A stretch of DNA of 64,000 nucleotides. Origin: Thermaerobacter subterraneus DSM 13965 (lineage in GTDB: Bacteria; Bacillota; Sulfobacillia; Thermaerobacterales; Thermaerobacteraceae). The stretch is from assembly GCF_000183545.2 (NCBI RefSeq), contig NZ_JH976536.1, positions 157,572-221,571 on the forward strand, read 5' to 3'. A program made the translations under genes and the position numbers. Below the pieces are notes generated by a model that searched no databases, was not told the DNA's origin, and saw only the letters and a list, made by a program, of their open reading frames with translations. Each line of letters opens with the position of its first letter. Position 1 is the stretch's first letter. Of the stretch, positions 8,736 through 16,951 are shown in pieces.

Positions 8736-9042
8736 ACAGCCTGGGGGAGGGCTGTGTCCCGGCGCGTGTCCGCCGGCGCCGGGGACTCGGCCCCGGCGTG
8801 CCCCGCCTTGCGCATCGCAACGGCCCTCGGGGGCCGCCGCGGCGACGCCCGGCAGGCCGGCGACCGGTCCCCTCGGGCGCCCTGGCCGGACATCCGGGCG
8901 GCCCGGCCGCAGCGGGGCGGGCTGGCCGGTGCAGCTGGTTCGTGGTACCATCCCAATAATCCCGGTGCCGGGCGCTGCTCGCAGGGTCGATCCGGGCCGC
9001 CCGGCGCCGTCCCGACGGACCCTATTTCAGGAGGCACGAGCG
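8736..9042. other. intergenic region dinG-surE
   Basis: 307 bases with no convincing gene. It contains GGTACCATCC near 8945, a string that recurs at 10026-10035 upstream of the next gene. The shared TACCAT resembles a weak -10 element, but no matching -35 is seen, so no promoter is called. Confidence 0.4.
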
Positions 9043-9876
9043 TTGCGCGTTCTACTGGTCAACGACGACGGGGTGTACAGCCAGGGGATCCAGACGCTGC
9101 GGGCCACGCTGGAGGAGCGGACGGGCTGGGAGGTCTACGTGGTGGCCCCCGATCGCCAGCGCAGCGCCTCCGGCCATGCCATCACCCTGCACAAGCCCCT
9201 GTACCTGGACCCCGTGGAGATCCCCGGCGCCCGCTCGCCGGTCTACGCGGTAAGCGGCACGCCGGCCGACTGCACCAAGATCGGGCTGCTGGCGGTCCTG
9301 CCGGGCCCGTGCGACCTGGTGATCTCCGGCATCAACCGCGGAGGGAACCTGGGCTTCGACGTGCTGTACTCGGGCACCGTGTCGGCGGCCATCGAAGGCG
9401 TCATCATGGGCGTCCCGGCCATTGCCGTCAGCCTGGCGGCCTGGGAAGACCCCGATTACGGGCCTGCGGCCGAGTTCACGGCCCGCCTGGCGGAGCTGGT
9501 GGCAAGGGAAGGACTGCCGCCGGGCGTCCTGCTGAACGTCAACGTCCCGCCCCTGCCGGCGGAGCGGATGGCGGGCGTGGCCCTGACGGTGCTCAGCCGC
9601 CGGATGTACAGGGACCGTTTCGAGAAGCGCCTGGATCCCCGCGGCCGCCCGTATTACTGGCTGGCCGGGGAGCCGGTGCAGGAACCGCCCTCGGTGGAAA
9701 CGGACGTGGGGGCCGTACGGGCGGGTTACATCTCCGTCACCGCCCTCCACCTGCAGCTGTCGGACCACCAGACCATGGCGCGACTGGAGGCCTGGCGGCC
9801 GCAGCTGGAAGCCGGCCTGGGCACCGCACGTGGCCTGGACGCCGCAGGCCGGGCCCAGGTCCGGCCGGAAGCCTGA
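9043..9876 (+). CDS. surE: 5'/3'-nucleotidase SurE
   Basis: Metal-dependent nucleotidase acting on nucleoside monophosphates and short polyphosphates in the cytoplasm. The 277-residue protein carries the metal site VNDDGVYSQGI at the N-terminus, APDRQRSASGHAIT, AVSGTPADCTKIG and the ISGINRGGNLG loop, all in the family order. The TTG start at 9043 has CAGGAGG 8-10 bases before it; longer upstream reading is low-complexity and unsupported. The last 25 residues are a family-atypical Ala/Gly tail. A candidate terminator lies 115 bases downstream. Confidence 0.92.
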   Translation: MRVLLVNDDGVYSQGIQTLRATLEERTGWEVYVVAPDRQRSASGHAITLHKPLYLDPVEIPGARSPVYAVSGTPADCTKIGLLAVLPGPCDLVISGINRGGNLGFDVLYSGTVSAAIEGVIMGVPAIAVSLAAWEDPDYGPAAEFTARLAELVAREGLPPGVLLNVNVPPLPAERMAGVALTVLSRRMYRDRFEKRLDPRGRPYYWLAGEPVQEPPSVETDVGAVRAGYISVTALHLQLSDHQTMARLEAWRPQLEAGLGTARGLDAAGRAQVRPEA

Positions 9877-10400
9877 AGCCCGCGGCAGGAGTCCTTTTCC
9901 CTGCCGGTTGAACGCCGGTTGAACCCGCCGCGCGCGCGGCCTTACCTTTTCGCGGGGCGCCCGTGCTGGGGCGCGCGGGGCCTCCAAGCCACCGGCTCGC
10001 GGAAGACGGGGCCGGTTTTTGCTAGGGTACCATCCCGCCCTGGCGGCCACGATAGGAACGGGCCGCGGTTCCCGGAACGAACCGGCCGGATCCAGCACCC
10101 CGGCCGGTTCGACCGGCCCGCGGCCACGGACCCCGTCGTCGCGGTCGTACGCCGATCGCCCCATGCCTCCGATCCCCGGGCCACGGCCTACCGGGCCGGT
10201 GCGCTGCGCGCGCACCGGCCCGCGGCTTGGTCCGGGGTCGCCGCGCCGGGGTACGCCCGTGGCCCGGAGCCGCGGCACGGGCCCCCGAAGATGCCCTGGC
10301 GTCCCTCCGGCAGCGTTCTAACCCTCCTGCGCCCGACATAGGGATCTCCCGTACGGGCCCGCGCGCGTCGCGCGGGGAGCCCGGAAGGGGGGATCGGACC
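9877..10400. other. intergenic region surE to TIGR04086 gene
   Basis: 524 bases without a recognisable gene. It holds a tandem 11-bp repeat (GCCGGTTGAAC at 9903-9913 and 9914-9924), a candidate terminator at 9991-10020, and the TAGGGTACCATCC string just after it. No clear promoter for the following gene could be assigned. Confidence 0.5.
9991..10020 (+). terminator. candidate intrinsic terminator after surE
   Basis: ACCGGC (9991-9996) pairs with GCCGGT (10011-10016) and runs directly into TTTTT at 10016-10020. The stem is short (6 pairs plus a possible wobble) and the loop is 14 bases, so strength is uncertain. Confidence 0.4.
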
Positions 10401-10805
10401 GTGCAGGGAGCCGACGCCCGGGAGCGTTTCCGCACCCCGCCGCCGTTCCACGCCCGCGCCGTGCTGGTGGGCGCGGCCGTGTCCCTGGTGCTGGTGGTCC
10501 TGGCGTCGGGGGTTCTGGCCCTGGCGGTGTACTTCACGGCACTCAACGAGTACCAGCTCAACGCCTTTCTTTACTACCTCGGGATGCTGGCGACCGCTGC
10601 CGGCGGGCTGGTGGCGGCCCGCGCCGCCGACCACAAGGGCTGGCTGCACGGTGGAGCCGCCGGCCTGCTGTACGTGCTGATCGGCAGCGCCCTGGGCCAC
10701 TGGCTCTTTCCCGCGGAACCCACGCCCCTGGCCCAGCTGGGGCCCCGCATGTTGCTGGGGTTCATCCTCGGCGCCATCGGCGGGGCCGTGGGGATGCTGC
10801 TCTAG
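10401..10805 (+). CDS. TIGR04086-family small membrane protein
   Basis: 134-residue integral membrane protein with four predicted hydrophobic segments: about residues 18-42 (AVLVGAAVSLVLVVLASGV), 54-72, 80-102 and 112-133. The length and four-helix layout with a Gly-rich last helix (FILGAIGGAVGMLL) match the TIGR04086 (YrzE-like) family of Firmicutes, whose function is unknown. GTG start at 10401, with a G-rich Shine-Dalgarno (GGAAGGGGGG) 10-16 bases before it; an in-frame extension upstream has no support. It stands alone between surE and the LysM-deacetylase gene. Confidence 0.7.
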   Translation: MQGADARERFRTPPPFHARAVLVGAAVSLVLVVLASGVLALAVYFTALNEYQLNAFLYYLGMLATAAGGLVAARAADHKGWLHGGAAGLLYVLIGSALGHWLFPAEPTPLAQLGPRMLLGFILGAIGGAVGMLL

Positions 10806-10969
10806 CCCGTGGCCTCCCCGGCCGCCATCAGACCGCCGCAGCCCGCGGCGGCACCGGTGTCCGGCGGTACCCCGGCGCCGGCCCCCGGCCCCACCGGGCC
10901 AGGGCCCCCTTCCGGCCCGCGCCCTTCCACCTGGCGGGTACCCAGGACGGGACCCCTGGAGGCCAGACG

Positions 10970-12721
10970 GTGGTGAAGGAACGTTCCATGCAGGGAATCC
11001 CTGCCCCCGACCCGGACATGCCCTCGAGCCACGGGACCGACCCGGGGCTCGCCCCGGAACCGGAGGTTCGCCGGCCCTGCCCCGGGACGGGAGGCCGAAA
11101 GCTCCGTACCGCCGGACCTGCGGCCGCGCTGGTGCCACCCGCTCCGGCTCCGCTGGCGGCCGTCGGGGTGGTCCGCCCCGGCCGGCGAAGCGCCGGGGCG
11201 GGTGGGGCCCCGCGCCCGTCCCGGAGAACCTCGGCCAGCCTGTCCCCGGCCGCCTCCGTGCTCCCCGCGGCAGGTCCGTCCTCGCCGTGCCGCCGCGGTC
11301 CCGCCCCGGGGGAAGGCGGCAGCGGGAACCCGGGGTTCCTGGGCCGCGCGCGCCGGGTCGCGCCCGGTGAGACAGCGGGTGGCCCATCCTCCCGGGCGGG
11401 CTCGTCCCGTGCCCAGGCGGGGCAAAGGACCGCAACCCCTCCGCCCTGGCACTGGCTGCCGCTGCTGGTAGCCTGCCTGGTCGCGGCCCTGGCCGGCTGG
11501 GGTGTGGGCAAGGTCTGGACCGAGGGGGTTGCCATTTCAAACCCCTCGGGCGCCGGCGTCCCGGAGGGAACGCCGGACCTCCGGCCGGGCCACGCCGCGG
11601 CAGGGGCGGGCCCGTTGGGGTTGCAGGCCCAAACCGTTCTGGCCGCCGAACCGCGGGTGCACGTGGTGCAAAAGGGGGAGACCTTGTACCGCATTGCTCG
11701 CCGCTACGGCGTACCGGTGGAGGAACTGGCCCGGTACAACGGGCTCACAGACCCGGCCCGCATCGAGGCGGGCCAGCGCCTGCGCATCCCCGGCGCGGCC
11801 GGCTTCACGGCGGCGGGGCAAGCCCCGGACGCGGGTCCCGGCGCGGCATCCGGCCCGGGAACGGCTGCAAGCCGGGATCCGGGCGCCGCGCCCGGAAGCA
11901 ATTCACCCGGTTCCGGCCGGCCGGGAACGGGCCCCGGCGGGGCATCCGGTCCGGGAACCGGAGAGGGCGGGGTGCGGGCGGGGGGCGAGGACCCCTCGGG
12001 TTCGACGAAGGAAACCAGACTGGGGGGCGGCGGCAACGCCGCGGAAGGCGGCCTGGTGGCCCTGACCTTCAACGACGGCCCCGATCCCGTCACCTGGCCC
12101 GCCCTGCTGGCGGTGCTGGAGGAGCATGACGTCAAGGCGACCTTCTTCCTGGAAGGTGCCCGGTCGCAGCAACACCCCCAGCTGGTGCAGGAGCTGGCGC
12201 GGCGGGGCCACCAGGTGGAAAACCACGGCTGGAGCCACCGTAGTCCCCACGAGCTGGGGGAGGCGGCGACCCGGGCCGAGATCCGCAGGACCGCGGCCTT
12301 GCTGGCACGGCTGGCTGGCCGGCCCCCCCTGTATTACCGGCCGGCCGGTGACCTGCGCGACCCGGCCGTCTTCCGCTGGGCGCGGGAAGAAGGCCACCGC
12401 GTCCTGCTGTGGACCAACATCGGCGCCCAGGACGTGCCGCCCCTGCCACCGGACCAGCTGGCGGCCCGGGTCGCCGCCAGCGCCTACAACGGGGCCGTCC
12501 TGATGCTCCACGCCACCCAACGGGCCACCATCGAGGCCCTGCCCCTGCTTCTGCAGCGCCTTGATGCCAGGGCCCTGCGCCCCGTGACGGTCGACCAGCT
12601 GCTGGACGCCTTGCAGGCCGCCACCCCTCAGGGCGAGGCCGCGCCCGCTACCGGCCCGGGCGCCGCCGGAGACGCCGCCGGACCCGTCTCCACGCCGCCT
12701 TCCACCGGCGGGTCGGGGTGA
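10970..12721 (+). CDS. membrane-anchored LysM / polysaccharide-deacetylase-like protein
   Basis: 583 residues. Layout: a basic Pro/Gly-rich cytoplasmic tail (1-155), one transmembrane helix (about 161-183, WLPLLVACLVAALAGWGVG), a LysM peptidoglycan-binding domain (about 229-275, VQKGETLYRIARRYGVPVEE), a Gly/Pro/Ser-rich linker, and a NodB fold (about 361-550). It should face the cell wall. The NodB signature is altered: the usual TFDDG reads TFNDG, so the catalytic-base Asp is Asn while the metal Asp stays. The His pair (HGWSH) is kept, and the Arg motif reads RPAGD. It may be a weakened deacetylase or a wall-binding pseudoenzyme. Start GTG 10970 has GGAGG 7 bases upstream; GTG 10973 or ATG 10988 are alternatives. 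Confidence 0.8.
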   Translation: MVKERSMQGIPAPDPDMPSSHGTDPGLAPEPEVRRPCPGTGGRKLRTAGPAAALVPPAPAPLAAVGVVRPGRRSAGAGGAPRPSRRTSASLSPAASVLPAAGPSSPCRRGPAPGEGGSGNPGFLGRARRVAPGETAGGPSSRAGSSRAQAGQRTATPPPWHWLPLLVACLVAALAGWGVGKVWTEGVAISNPSGAGVPEGTPDLRPGHAAAGAGPLGLQAQTVLAAEPRVHVVQKGETLYRIARRYGVPVEELARYNGLTDPARIEAGQRLRIPGAAGFTAAGQAPDAGPGAASGPGTAASRDPGAAPGSNSPGSGRPGTGPGGASGPGTGEGGVRAGGEDPSGSTKETRLGGGGNAAEGGLVALTFNDGPDPVTWPALLAVLEEHDVKATFFLEGARSQQHPQLVQELARRGHQVENHGWSHRSPHELGEAATRAEIRRTAALLARLAGRPPLYYRPAGDLRDPAVFRWAREEGHRVLLWTNIGAQDVPPLPPDQLAARVAASAYNGAVLMLHATQRATIEALPLLLQRLDARALRPVTVDQLLDALQAATPQGEAAPATGPGAAGDAAGPVSTPPSTGGSG

Positions 12722-12833
12722 CAGGAGGGAGGGGATCCATCCGGCCCCGTTCCGGCCACCGGCGGAGGAGACCGTCCCGCCCGCAGGATTGGTCCGGGCC
12801 CCTCGCGAACCAAGGGGGGAAGGGGGGAGCGGC

Positions 12834-14324
12834 GTGACCGTCTACCTGAACTACATCAACGGCCGCTGGACCGAACCCCGTTCGGGGAAATACGTCGACA
12901 ACATCAACCCTGCCACGGGGGAGGTCCTGGGCCGGGCGGCCCTGGGCACCGAGGAGGACGTGGCCGAAGCGGTGGCCGCGGCCAAGGCGGCCTTCGCCAG
13001 GTGGCGCAAGGTCCCGGCGCCGCGCCGGGCCGAGATCCTCTACCGGGCGGGCGAGCTCCTGCGGGAGCGCAAGGAAGACCTGGCCCGCAAGATGACCCAG
13101 GAGATGGGCAAGGTCCTGCCCGAGGCGCGGGGCGACGTCCAGGAAGGCATCGACATGGCCTACTACATGGCGGGCGAGGGTCGGCGCCTGCTGGGCCACA
13201 CCACCCCGGCGGAAATGCCCGACAAGTTCGCCATGGCGGTACGGGAGCCCATCGGCGTGGTGGCGGCCATCACCCCGTGGAACTTCCCGCTGGCCATCCC
13301 CACGTGGAAGATCATGCCCGCCCTGGTGGCCGGCAACACGGTGGTCTTCAAGCCCGCCACCGACACGCCCTGGCTGGCCTACGAGCTGGTGCGGATCTTC
13401 GAGGAGGCCGGGCTGCCGCCGGGCGTGCTCAACCTGGTCTACGGCCCGGGTGGCACCGTGGGCGAGGCGCTGCTGCACCATCCCGACGTCCACCTGATCT
13501 CCTTCACGGGGTCGGTGGAGTCGGGCAAGCACGTCAACCAGGTGGCGGGCGCCCAGCTCAAGCGGGTGCACCTGGAGCTGGGGGGCAAGAATGCCGTCAT
13601 CGTCATGGACGACGCCGACCTGGACCTGGTGGAACAGGCGGTGATCTGGAGCGCCTTCGGCACCACCGGCCAGCGCTGCACCGCGACCAGCCGCCTGCTG
13701 GTGCACGAGGCCGTCTACGACGAGGTGGTGGAGCGGCTGGCCGCCCGGGCGGCCCGCTTGCGCCTGGGCAACGGCCTGGATCCCCAGACGGACGTGGGCC
13801 CCCTCATCAACGGCCGCGCCGTGGAGAAGGTGGCGTACTACGTCAACGTGGGCCGCGAGGAGGGCGCCCGCCTGGTGGTGGGCGGCCAGCCGGCCACCGA
13901 GGGCGAGCTGGCCCGGGGCTTCTTCTTCCAGCCGACCATCTTCGCCGACGTCACCCCGGACATGCGCATCGCCAACGAGGAGATCTTCGGCCCGGTGCTG
14001 TCCATCATCAAGATCCGCAGCCTGGAGGAGGCCATCGAGATCAACAACTCGGTCCAGTACGGCCTCTCCAGCTCGATCTTCACCCAGAACGTGCGCAACG
14101 CCTTCGTGGCCATGCGGGATCTGGCGACGGGCATCTGCTACGTCAACCACGGCACCATCGGGGCCGAGATCCACCTGCCCTTCGGCGGCATGCGGGCGAC
14201 GGGCAACGGCCACCGGGAGGCCGGCCAGGCGGCGCTGGAGGTCTACACGGAGTGGAAGGCGATCTACGTGGACTTCAGCGGCCGGCTGCAGCGGGCCCAG
14301 ATCGACGAGGTGAAGATCGACTAG
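12834..14324 (+). CDS. NAD(P)-dependent aldehyde dehydrogenase
   Basis: 496-residue soluble enzyme oxidising an aldehyde to the acid. It shows [13 protein letters not shown] with the oxyanion Asn, FKPATDTP for cofactor binding, the general base Glu in LELGGKNA (about residue 249), the nucleophile Cys in GQRCTA (about 281), and [10 protein letters not shown]. The overall pattern resembles the alpha-ketoglutarate-semialdehyde/2,5-dioxovalerate group, but the substrate is not settled by neighbours. GTG start at 12834 is preceded by a G-rich AAGGGGGGAG Shine-Dalgarno. The upstream gene ends 112 bases before, so it may be transcribed independently. Confidence 0.88.
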   Translation: MTVYLNYINGRWTEPRSGKYVDNINPATGEVLGRAALGTEEDVAEAVAAAKAAFARWRKVPAPRRAEILYRAGELLRERKEDLARKMTQEMGKVLPEARGDVQEGIDMAYYMAGEGRRLLGHTTPAEMPDKFAMAVREPIGVVAAITPWNFPLAIPTWKIMPALVAGNTVVFKPATDTPWLAYELVRIFEEAGLPPGVLNLVYGPGGTVGEALLHHPDVHLISFTGSVESGKHVNQVAGAQLKRVHLELGGKNAVIVMDDADLDLVEQAVIWSAFGTTGQRCTATSRLLVHEAVYDEVVERLAARAARLRLGNGLDPQTDVGPLINGRAVEKVAYYVNVGREEGARLVVGGQPATEGELARGFFFQPTIFADVTPDMRIANEEIFGPVLSIIKIRSLEEAIEINNSVQYGLSSSIFTQNVRNAFVAMRDLATGICYVNHGTIGAEIHLPFGGMRATGNGHREAGQAALEVYTEWKAIYVDFSGRLQRAQIDEVKID

Positions 14325-14413
14325 GGCCCCGTGACGCCTGACGGTTCCTGGACCGCACGATCCCAGGGAAGGCCGGGGGAGGGCAGGGGAGAGCCCTCCC
14401 CCGGTGCCGTTCC

Positions 14414-14451
14414 ACCCGGGGTTCGGGGTTCAACCCGGGGTTCGGGGTTCA
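14414..14451. repeat. tandem 2 x 19-bp repeat
   Basis: Two identical 19-bp copies (ACCCGGGGTTCGGGGTTCA) stand head to tail at 14414-14432 and 14433-14451. The last three bases are the stop codon of the leftward phosphoesterase gene. The repeat lies in the convergent space after the aldehyde dehydrogenase. Confidence 0.9.
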
Positions 14452-15273
14452 CCCCTGGGGGGCCGGATGCATGCGCGCCTGGCGCAGCTGGGCGGGGAAC
14501 AGGGGATTGTAGTCCATGAGCCCTGCCTGCCGGTGGGCAGCGATGACGGCCTCCACGTCATAAGGGACCCGCACCAGGGTCACCGCCATCCGCGGTGCAC
14601 CGACGCGGGGGGCGTCCCTGTCCTCCTCCACGGTGATCAGGGCGTAGGCAGCCCGCGGATCTCCGTCGAAAGGCATGCCCACGCTGCCCGGCCCCACCAT
14701 CCAGGGGCCGGTCCCACCCTGGCGCCAGGCCAGTTGCAGGTGGTGGTGACCGAAGAGCACCAGCTGGGCGTCCACGCCCGCCAGGGGATCGCCATCCTCC
14801 GGGCTGCCGGCACCGGGCGGGCTCCCAGTGCCGGGTCCCGTGCCGGGAGCGCCGGCCGGGCCGGTGCCCGGCAGCCTGGGAAGCAGGGGCTCTTCGTCCG
14901 AGCGGGGCGAACCGTGCACCAGAAGCCCTGGGGCGCCACCCCACGTAACCTCGAGCCGCTCGGGCAGAGCCCCCAGCCAGGCCAGCCGCTCCGGCCCCAG
15001 GGCTTCCCGCCAGGGGCGCAGCAAGGCGTCGGCCCGCCCGGACGGCATCCCTGGCGGCCGGCCGCCTCCCGCCAGGTACCGGTCGGTGTTCCCCCGCACC
15101 GTGGGGATGTGCCGCTCCCGCAAGACGTCCACGCAGTAGGCCGCGTGGGGCCCCTGGAACGCCACGTCACCCAGGCAGTAGATGGCGTCCACGGCCCGGG
15201 CGGCGATGTCGGCCAGGACGGCGTCCAGGGCCGGCCCGTTGCCGTGGATGTCGCTGATCACCGCGACCCTCAC
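14449..15273 (-). CDS. calcineurin-type metallophosphoesterase (YfcE/MJ0936-like)
   Basis: 274-residue metal-dependent phosphoesterase. Motifs in order: the metal site VISDIHGNGPAL at the N-terminus, CLGDVAFQG, VRGNTDRYLAGG (GNxx variant), LVLFGHHHLQLAW (GHHH) and a final GSVGMPFDGD. This pattern is typical of small phosphodiesterases whose cellular substrate is unknown. GTG start at 15273 has GAGGAGG about 7 bases upstream. A Pro/Gly insertion (about residues 145-170) separates the metal motifs. It lies 70 bases downstream of the broken MFS gene on the same strand. Confidence 0.85.
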   Translation of the reverse strand: MRVAVISDIHGNGPALDAVLADIAARAVDAIYCLGDVAFQGPHAAYCVDVLRERHIPTVRGNTDRYLAGGGRPPGMPSGRADALLRPWREALGPERLAWLGALPERLEVTWGGAPGLLVHGSPRSDEEPLLPRLPGTGPAGAPGTGPGTGSPPGAGSPEDGDPLAGVDAQLVLFGHHHLQLAWRQGGTGPWMVGPGSVGMPFDGDPRAAYALITVEEDRDAPRVGAPRMAVTLVRVPYDVEAVIAAHRQAGLMDYNPLFPAQLRQARMHPAPQG

Positions 15274-15343
15274 GGTAGCACCTCCTCGCACGCGTCCCTC
15301 ACCGGGCCCCGCCCCCGACCCTGCCCGTGCCTGGTCCGCCCCC

Positions 15344-16510
15344 TCAGGACGAACCCGCCAGCGGCCGGATCCCCCGGGCCAGCCCTTCAGCGCCGCCCGC
15401 CAGCCGGCGGTGAAGCCGGCCGATGAGAACCAGGCCCGCCAGTTGCAAGAGCACCGCCAGGCCCCAGGCGGCCGCGTAGTGGCCCACTGCGTCCACCACC
15501 CGCCCGAAGAGGGGCGGCGCCAGCATGGTGAAGACGTACAGCACCGTCATGCTCAGGCCCAAAGCCGGCGCCGACCGGGATCCCGCGTTTTCCGCCACCA
15601 CCGTGGTGTAGAGCCCGTTCCACCCGAGACAACTGAACCCTGCCAGGGCCGCCAGGAGCACCATGGCCGCGGATCCTACCGGACCGTGCCCGCTGGTGCC
15701 GCCCAGGAGGGCGGCGGCCACCAGGCCCGCCGCCGCCAGCATCCCCCCCAAGGCCGCACCGGCCATGGGCTGCGCCCGCTGGCCGCCAAACAGCCGGTCG
15801 GAGGCCCAGCCCCAGGCCAGCCGCCCCAGCATGCCCCCCAGATGGACCACCAGCAGAAGGCGCCCGGCCGCGTCCGGGGACCAGCCGAACACGTCTTCCA
15901 TGAACAGGGGCAAGTACCCCGTCAGGCTGAACTGGACCGCTGCCAGCACGCACGCTACGACGGTGACCAGGACCAGCGTGGGCTGGCGGAAGAACCAGGC
16001 CGCCACCGCCAGGGCGCCGGCATCCCGCCCCCGCGCCGCCCGGGCCGCCCGCGGGTCCTGGGCCCGCCCCGACCGCCCCCCGTGGACCCCCGCCGGCCCG
16101 CATTTCGCGGAACGCCCCCCGGCAACCCGGTCGCGTTGTCCGGACCCGGGTCCGGTTCCCGTCTCCCGGGGCCGTGGGACCGATCTGGGCTCGTCCCGGG
16201 GGAGGACCAGTCCCACCAGCACCCCGCTGGCGATGCAGGCCACCGCCGCCCCTGCCAGGGCCGCCCGCCAGCCCCAGGCGCTGGCCAGGCCGGGGAGGAG
16301 CCATGCGGCCGCAAACCCGCCCGCCGGCAAGCCCGCCTGGCGGATCCCCATGGCGAGGCCGCGCTCCCTGGGGGGAAACCAGCCGATGACGGCGTGGCTG
16401 CCGGCCACCTGGCTGGACGGGAAACCCGTACCCGCCATCACCAGCAGGCCCAGCAGCATGCCCAGCCCCGCCCCATCCAGGGCCGCGGCCAGGGAGACCA
16501 GGCCCGCCTG
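15344..16510 (-). pseudogene. MFS transporter, apparently 5'-truncated
   Basis: The readable homology starts around 16510 at what corresponds to helix 3 of a 12-helix major facilitator (GLGMLLGLLVMAGTGFPSSQ), followed by the helix 4-5 loop WFPPRERGLAMGIRQAGLP, helix 6, a long Pro/Gly/Arg-rich central loop, and a complete C-terminal six-helix half (QFSLTGYLPLFM, then GRLAWGWASDRLF as the repeated motif A). Helices 1-2 and the first motif A are not found in any frame of 16510-16765, and no in-frame start with a ribosome site precedes helix 3. I read this as a deletion of the 5' end, next to the IS-interrupted gene. A divergent short transporter is the alternative. Confidence 0.55.
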
Positions 16511-16681
16511 GCCATCCCTGAAGAGGTTTGGGCAGCACCGGCGGTAGCTCCTGCCGGGCAGCCGGGGAGCGCGGGCTGCCACCCGGCTCGCCCGGGGCCC
16601 GCCGGTGCCGCCGCCGGCCGGCAAGCCGCCCGTGCCGGGCGGCGCCGCCTTCCTCCCGGTAGCGCCGGGGCGCAGGCCGCC

Positions 16682-16710
16682 TTGACGAGGCTGTAAGCAT
16701 TGGCTTATCC
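16682..16710 (+). promoter_or_regulatory. candidate promoter of the quinone oxidoreductase gene
   Basis: TTGACG (16682-16687), a 17-base spacer, then TTATCC (16705-16710), about 56 bases before the original ATG at 16766. Just after it, GGTAA and TTACC form a small inverted repeat, which could be an operator. The -10 match is weak. Confidence 0.35.
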
Positions 16711-16765
16711 CGGTAATGGGTTTACCCGTTAACTGGGTCCAGATCCCACGGGTGGGGGGAGTCCC

Positions 16766-16816
16766 ATGGCGAAGACGGCGAAGACCATGAGGGCCATGGT
16801 CATCCGGACCTTCGGA
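16766..16816 (+). pseudogene. quinone oxidoreductase, 5' fragment cut off by the IS
   Basis: ATG at 16766, behind GGGTGGGGGGAG, opens a frame reading MAKTAKTMRAMVIRTFG, the usual beginning of a zinc-free medium-chain oxidoreductase. After base 16816 the reading enters foreign, less GC-rich DNA and stops at TGA 16832-16834. The same protein resumes in frame at 18583. Joining 16816 to 18583 restores RTFG followed by RPEVFEAREV, so the gene was intact before insertion. Confidence 0.85.
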
Positions 16817-16898
16817 GGGGTTCGTAACTGCTGACCAAACTATCGTCAAATCTTATCAGACGTAGGCGAAACATTTCACCTCCGTCTCCTGTTCCTCT

Positions 16899-16928
16899 TT
16901 GGTGTATGGAACAGGCGTTTGGTATGAT
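16899..16928 (+). promoter_or_regulatory. promoter of tnpB
   Basis: TTGGTG (16899-16904), an 18-base spacer and TATGAT (16923-16928), about 24 bases before the tnpB ATG, with GAGGGAGGA in between as ribosome site. Confidence 0.6.
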
Positions 16929-16951
16929 GAGAGAGGGAGGACACGCGGGCC

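Noticed and set aside
9903..9924. GAACGCCGGTTG as an SOS box downstream of surE
   Set aside because: It has a core mismatch, is explained by a tandem 11-bp repeat, and has no promoter near it.
16740..16800. Leftward MALMVFAVFAMGL as the missing first helix of the MFS transporter
   Set aside because: It is the complementary strand of the oxidoreductase start (MAKTAKTMRAMVIR), which is supported by the downstream half of that gene. It runs into a stop and is out of frame with the transporter.
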